Shown piece by piece: positions 13,416 through 14,809 of a stretch of DNA of 14,809 nt. Every line of letters starts with the position of its first letter. The stretch's first letter is position 1. Where the stretch lies: assembly GCA_014361085.1 (NCBI GenBank), contig JACIWG010000022.1, positions 1 through 14,809 of the forward strand, written 5' to 3'. Origin of the DNA: Nitrososphaeria archaeon. Lineage in GTDB: Archaea; Thermoproteota; Nitrososphaeria; JACIWG01. The position numbers and the translations under genes are program-made. The notes beneath the pieces were generated by a model. That model ran no database searches. It worked only from the letters and a program-made list of their open reading frames with translations, and was not told the DNA's origin.

Positions 13416-14809
13416 TTATTCTTGAACTCTATAAATTGAAGTGTAAGGTTGCACCTCTAGGCAAGGTGAAGGTGTAGTTTTTAATGCAACACCATTTATA
13501 ATTAATCTTTCGCCAGGGAGGATATTTTCAATCAATTGTGCATAATCTCTCCAAGCAATCAAACTTATTTCATCAGTTTCATCACCTATTAAAATTTCAG
13601 AAAGTTTTATTCTTCCACCATTTTTAAGCTGAATTTCTTTTGATATGGCTTGTGATATGGCTACAGCCTTGAGAAAATATATTCTATTTTTCTCTTGAAT
13701 ATTGGACTTTATTTTTGAAATTTTTTCATAGAAATTTGTCATGTTGAATGGAGGAACGTCCAACTTTTTTCCAATATTAGATGCTTTAGAACAAATTAGT
13801 TTATTTTTATCGCCAAATGTAAAGGAACCTACTATTGTTTCTCCAGGTTTCATTGATAATAAAAAGGAAGTTACATCTTCTAGACCGATTAAAATATAGT
13901 ATTGACCATCATCTGTATACACTAATGCGTTTACTAATGGAGAACCCTTTTTTGTTTTAATTAAAGGGCCTACTGAAAGAACTTTTAGGCTAAGATTATG
14001 TGTAGACTTAAAACTTACTATACCAGATTTTTGTTGTAATGGAAGAAGGAATGTTTTTTCGTCTCCATGGAATTCAATTTCACCTGTTGCAAGCGATTTG
14101 GATTTTAGTGGACCTATTACGACCATTTGGCCGATAGGCGGGATATCTTTACTTATATCCTCAGTCAACCATAACACAACTCTTTTTCTTTGGGTTGATG
14201 ATTTGAAACCACGGAGTAGAAAAGAGTGTATGATAACATTTGTTCCATCTTTTCTTGTGTAAGTGGATATTGTTGGTGTAGAGTCTATGATACCCTTTAT
14301 GCAGAATAGGGTGCTTTTTGGTTCAAAATCATCTATTGAGTAAGAAAAATCTTCTAATGTAGGTAAGGTGGAAGTAAGTTCAGGTTTGTTTATTCTTTCA
14401 ACTGAACCTTTTTGTCCAATATGTAAGGAAGGAGTGTTATCAAAATCTAATTTCACATATGCTTTTTTAATTTGAATTATTTCATTAGGTTTTAGGTTCA
14501 TTGCCATAATCTCTTCTGCTTTTGAATCCCAAGCGTAGCATTTAACTAATCCAGTTTTATCAAAAACGGTTAAAAGAAGAAATGAACCTTCTTTAGAGTC
14601 CCTCTTGATATATTTTTTTAATTTCGATATGGAACAAATTCTACAATTAAGATTTACCGAATTAGCGCCTACATATAAGTCTTTAATTTCTATCGTAGAC
14701 GGTAAATTAAAATCTAACTTGACACCTAAATCAGCCGCCACCAAATAGGCGGCACCAGTATCTGTTAAATAACCACTGCCAATCTTTTTCTTTTTTTCTT
14801 GAATTAAGG
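13416..14809 (-). CDS. rpa: Replication protein A, OB-fold single-strand DNA-binding protein (5' end beyond window)
   Basis: The minus-strand frame is open to the window edge, giving 463 visible residues and no start inside the window. Reading upstream from a TTG at 14744, the protein has KKIGSGYLTDTGAAYLVAADLGV, the typical helical N-terminus of archaeal RPA (GYLxDxGAxxLVAxxLGV), so the true start lies outside. Counting from the TTG, OB-fold-like segments occupy about 20-110 (KDLYVGANSVNLNCRI...), about 125-235, possibly 245-330, and a clear C-terminal one at about 360-440 (KLSEILIGDETDEISLIAWRDYAQLI...LPGERLIINGVALK). No zinc finger is seen. The protein coats single-stranded DNA during replication and repair, and it faces lhr convergently with 7 bases between stops. 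It is certain as an OB-fold protein and very likely RPA. Confidence 0.88.
   Translation of the reverse strand, partial: LIQEKKKKIGSGYLTDTGAAYLVAADLGVKLDFNLPSTIEIKDLYVGANSVNLNCRICSISKLKKYIKRDSKEGSFLLLTVFDKTGLVKCYAWDSKAEEIMAMNLKPNEIIQIKKAYVKLDFDNTPSLHIGQKGSVERINKPELTSTLPTLEDFSYSIDDFEPKSTLFCIKGIIDSTPTISTYTRKDGTNVIIHSFLLRGFKSSTQRKRVVLWLTEDISKDIPPIGQMVVIGPLKSKSLATGEIEFHGDEKTFLLPLQQKSGIVSFKSTHNLSLKVLSVGPLIKTKKGSPLVNALVYTDDGQYYILIGLEDVTSFLLSMKPGETIVGSFTFGDKNKLICSKASNIGKKLDVPPFNMTNFYEKISKIKSNIQEKNRIYFLKAVAISQAISKEIQLKNGGRIKLSEILIGDETDEISLIAWRDYAQLIENILPGERLIINGVALKTTPSPCLEVQPYTSIYRVQE

Noticed and set aside
1..14809. CRISPR array, transposon or integrated element
   Set aside because: No regularly spaced repeats, transposase, integrase or tRNA-derived attachment duplication was found; the only tRNA-end duplication is the inverted copy next to tRNA-Met.

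Overview
The window is archaeal chromosome, almost certainly from a thermophile. The protein set is archaeal: a Hef-type helicase-nuclease, a UPF0147 protein, an Lhr-type helicase with a COG1407 phosphoesterase beside it, and an archaeal OB-fold RPA. Many starts are GTG or TTG, with a TATA-like box about 25 bases upstream, as expected for leaderless archaeal transcripts. Protein genes are very AT-rich, whereas the five tRNA genes are strongly GC-rich, which fits a low-GC genome in a hot cell. Hef with an intact helicase half argues against typical Crenarchaeota. Tiny non-canonical tRNA introns are best known from Thermoproteales and some deep TACK lineages. I therefore infer a deep or unusual lineage, but the sequence alone does not let me name it.

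Layout. Positions 1-2570: hef, then a UPF0147 gene with a TTG start and a strong Shine-Dalgarno. Positions 2760-4139: a tRNA block containing tRNA-Ser(CGA) with a 12-nt anticodon-loop intron, a broken YhaM-like HD phosphohydrolase gene, tRNA-Leu(CAG), tRNA-Met(CAT) with two separate 14-nt introns, and tRNA-Pro(CGG). Positions 4165-5952 (minus): a metallophosphoesterase and a nucleotidyltransferase-fold protein placed end to end. Positions 5995-7704 (minus): a 569-residue APC-family permease. Positions 7861-9264 (plus): an unrecognised pair, a two-helix membrane protein followed directly by a tandem beta-sandwich (arrestin-like) protein. Positions 9269-14809: a nucleic-acid cluster of COG1407 phosphoesterase, a divergent SWIM zinc-finger protein, tRNA-Thr(TGT), a 37-residue membrane microprotein overlapping lhr, lhr itself, and convergent rpa running off the right edge.

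How it fits together. Hef, Lhr, the COG1407 phosphoesterase, the SWIM protein and RPA all act on nucleic acids and plausibly serve replication-fork restart, repair or RNA handling. The permease imports or exchanges amino acids. The most unusual items are the tRNA-Met gene, which has two perfect bulge-helix-bulge introns and sits inside a perfect 12-bp inverted repeat; the microprotein leading the lhr operon; and the membrane plus arrestin-like pair. I saw no CRISPR array, insertion sequence, integrase or phage gene.
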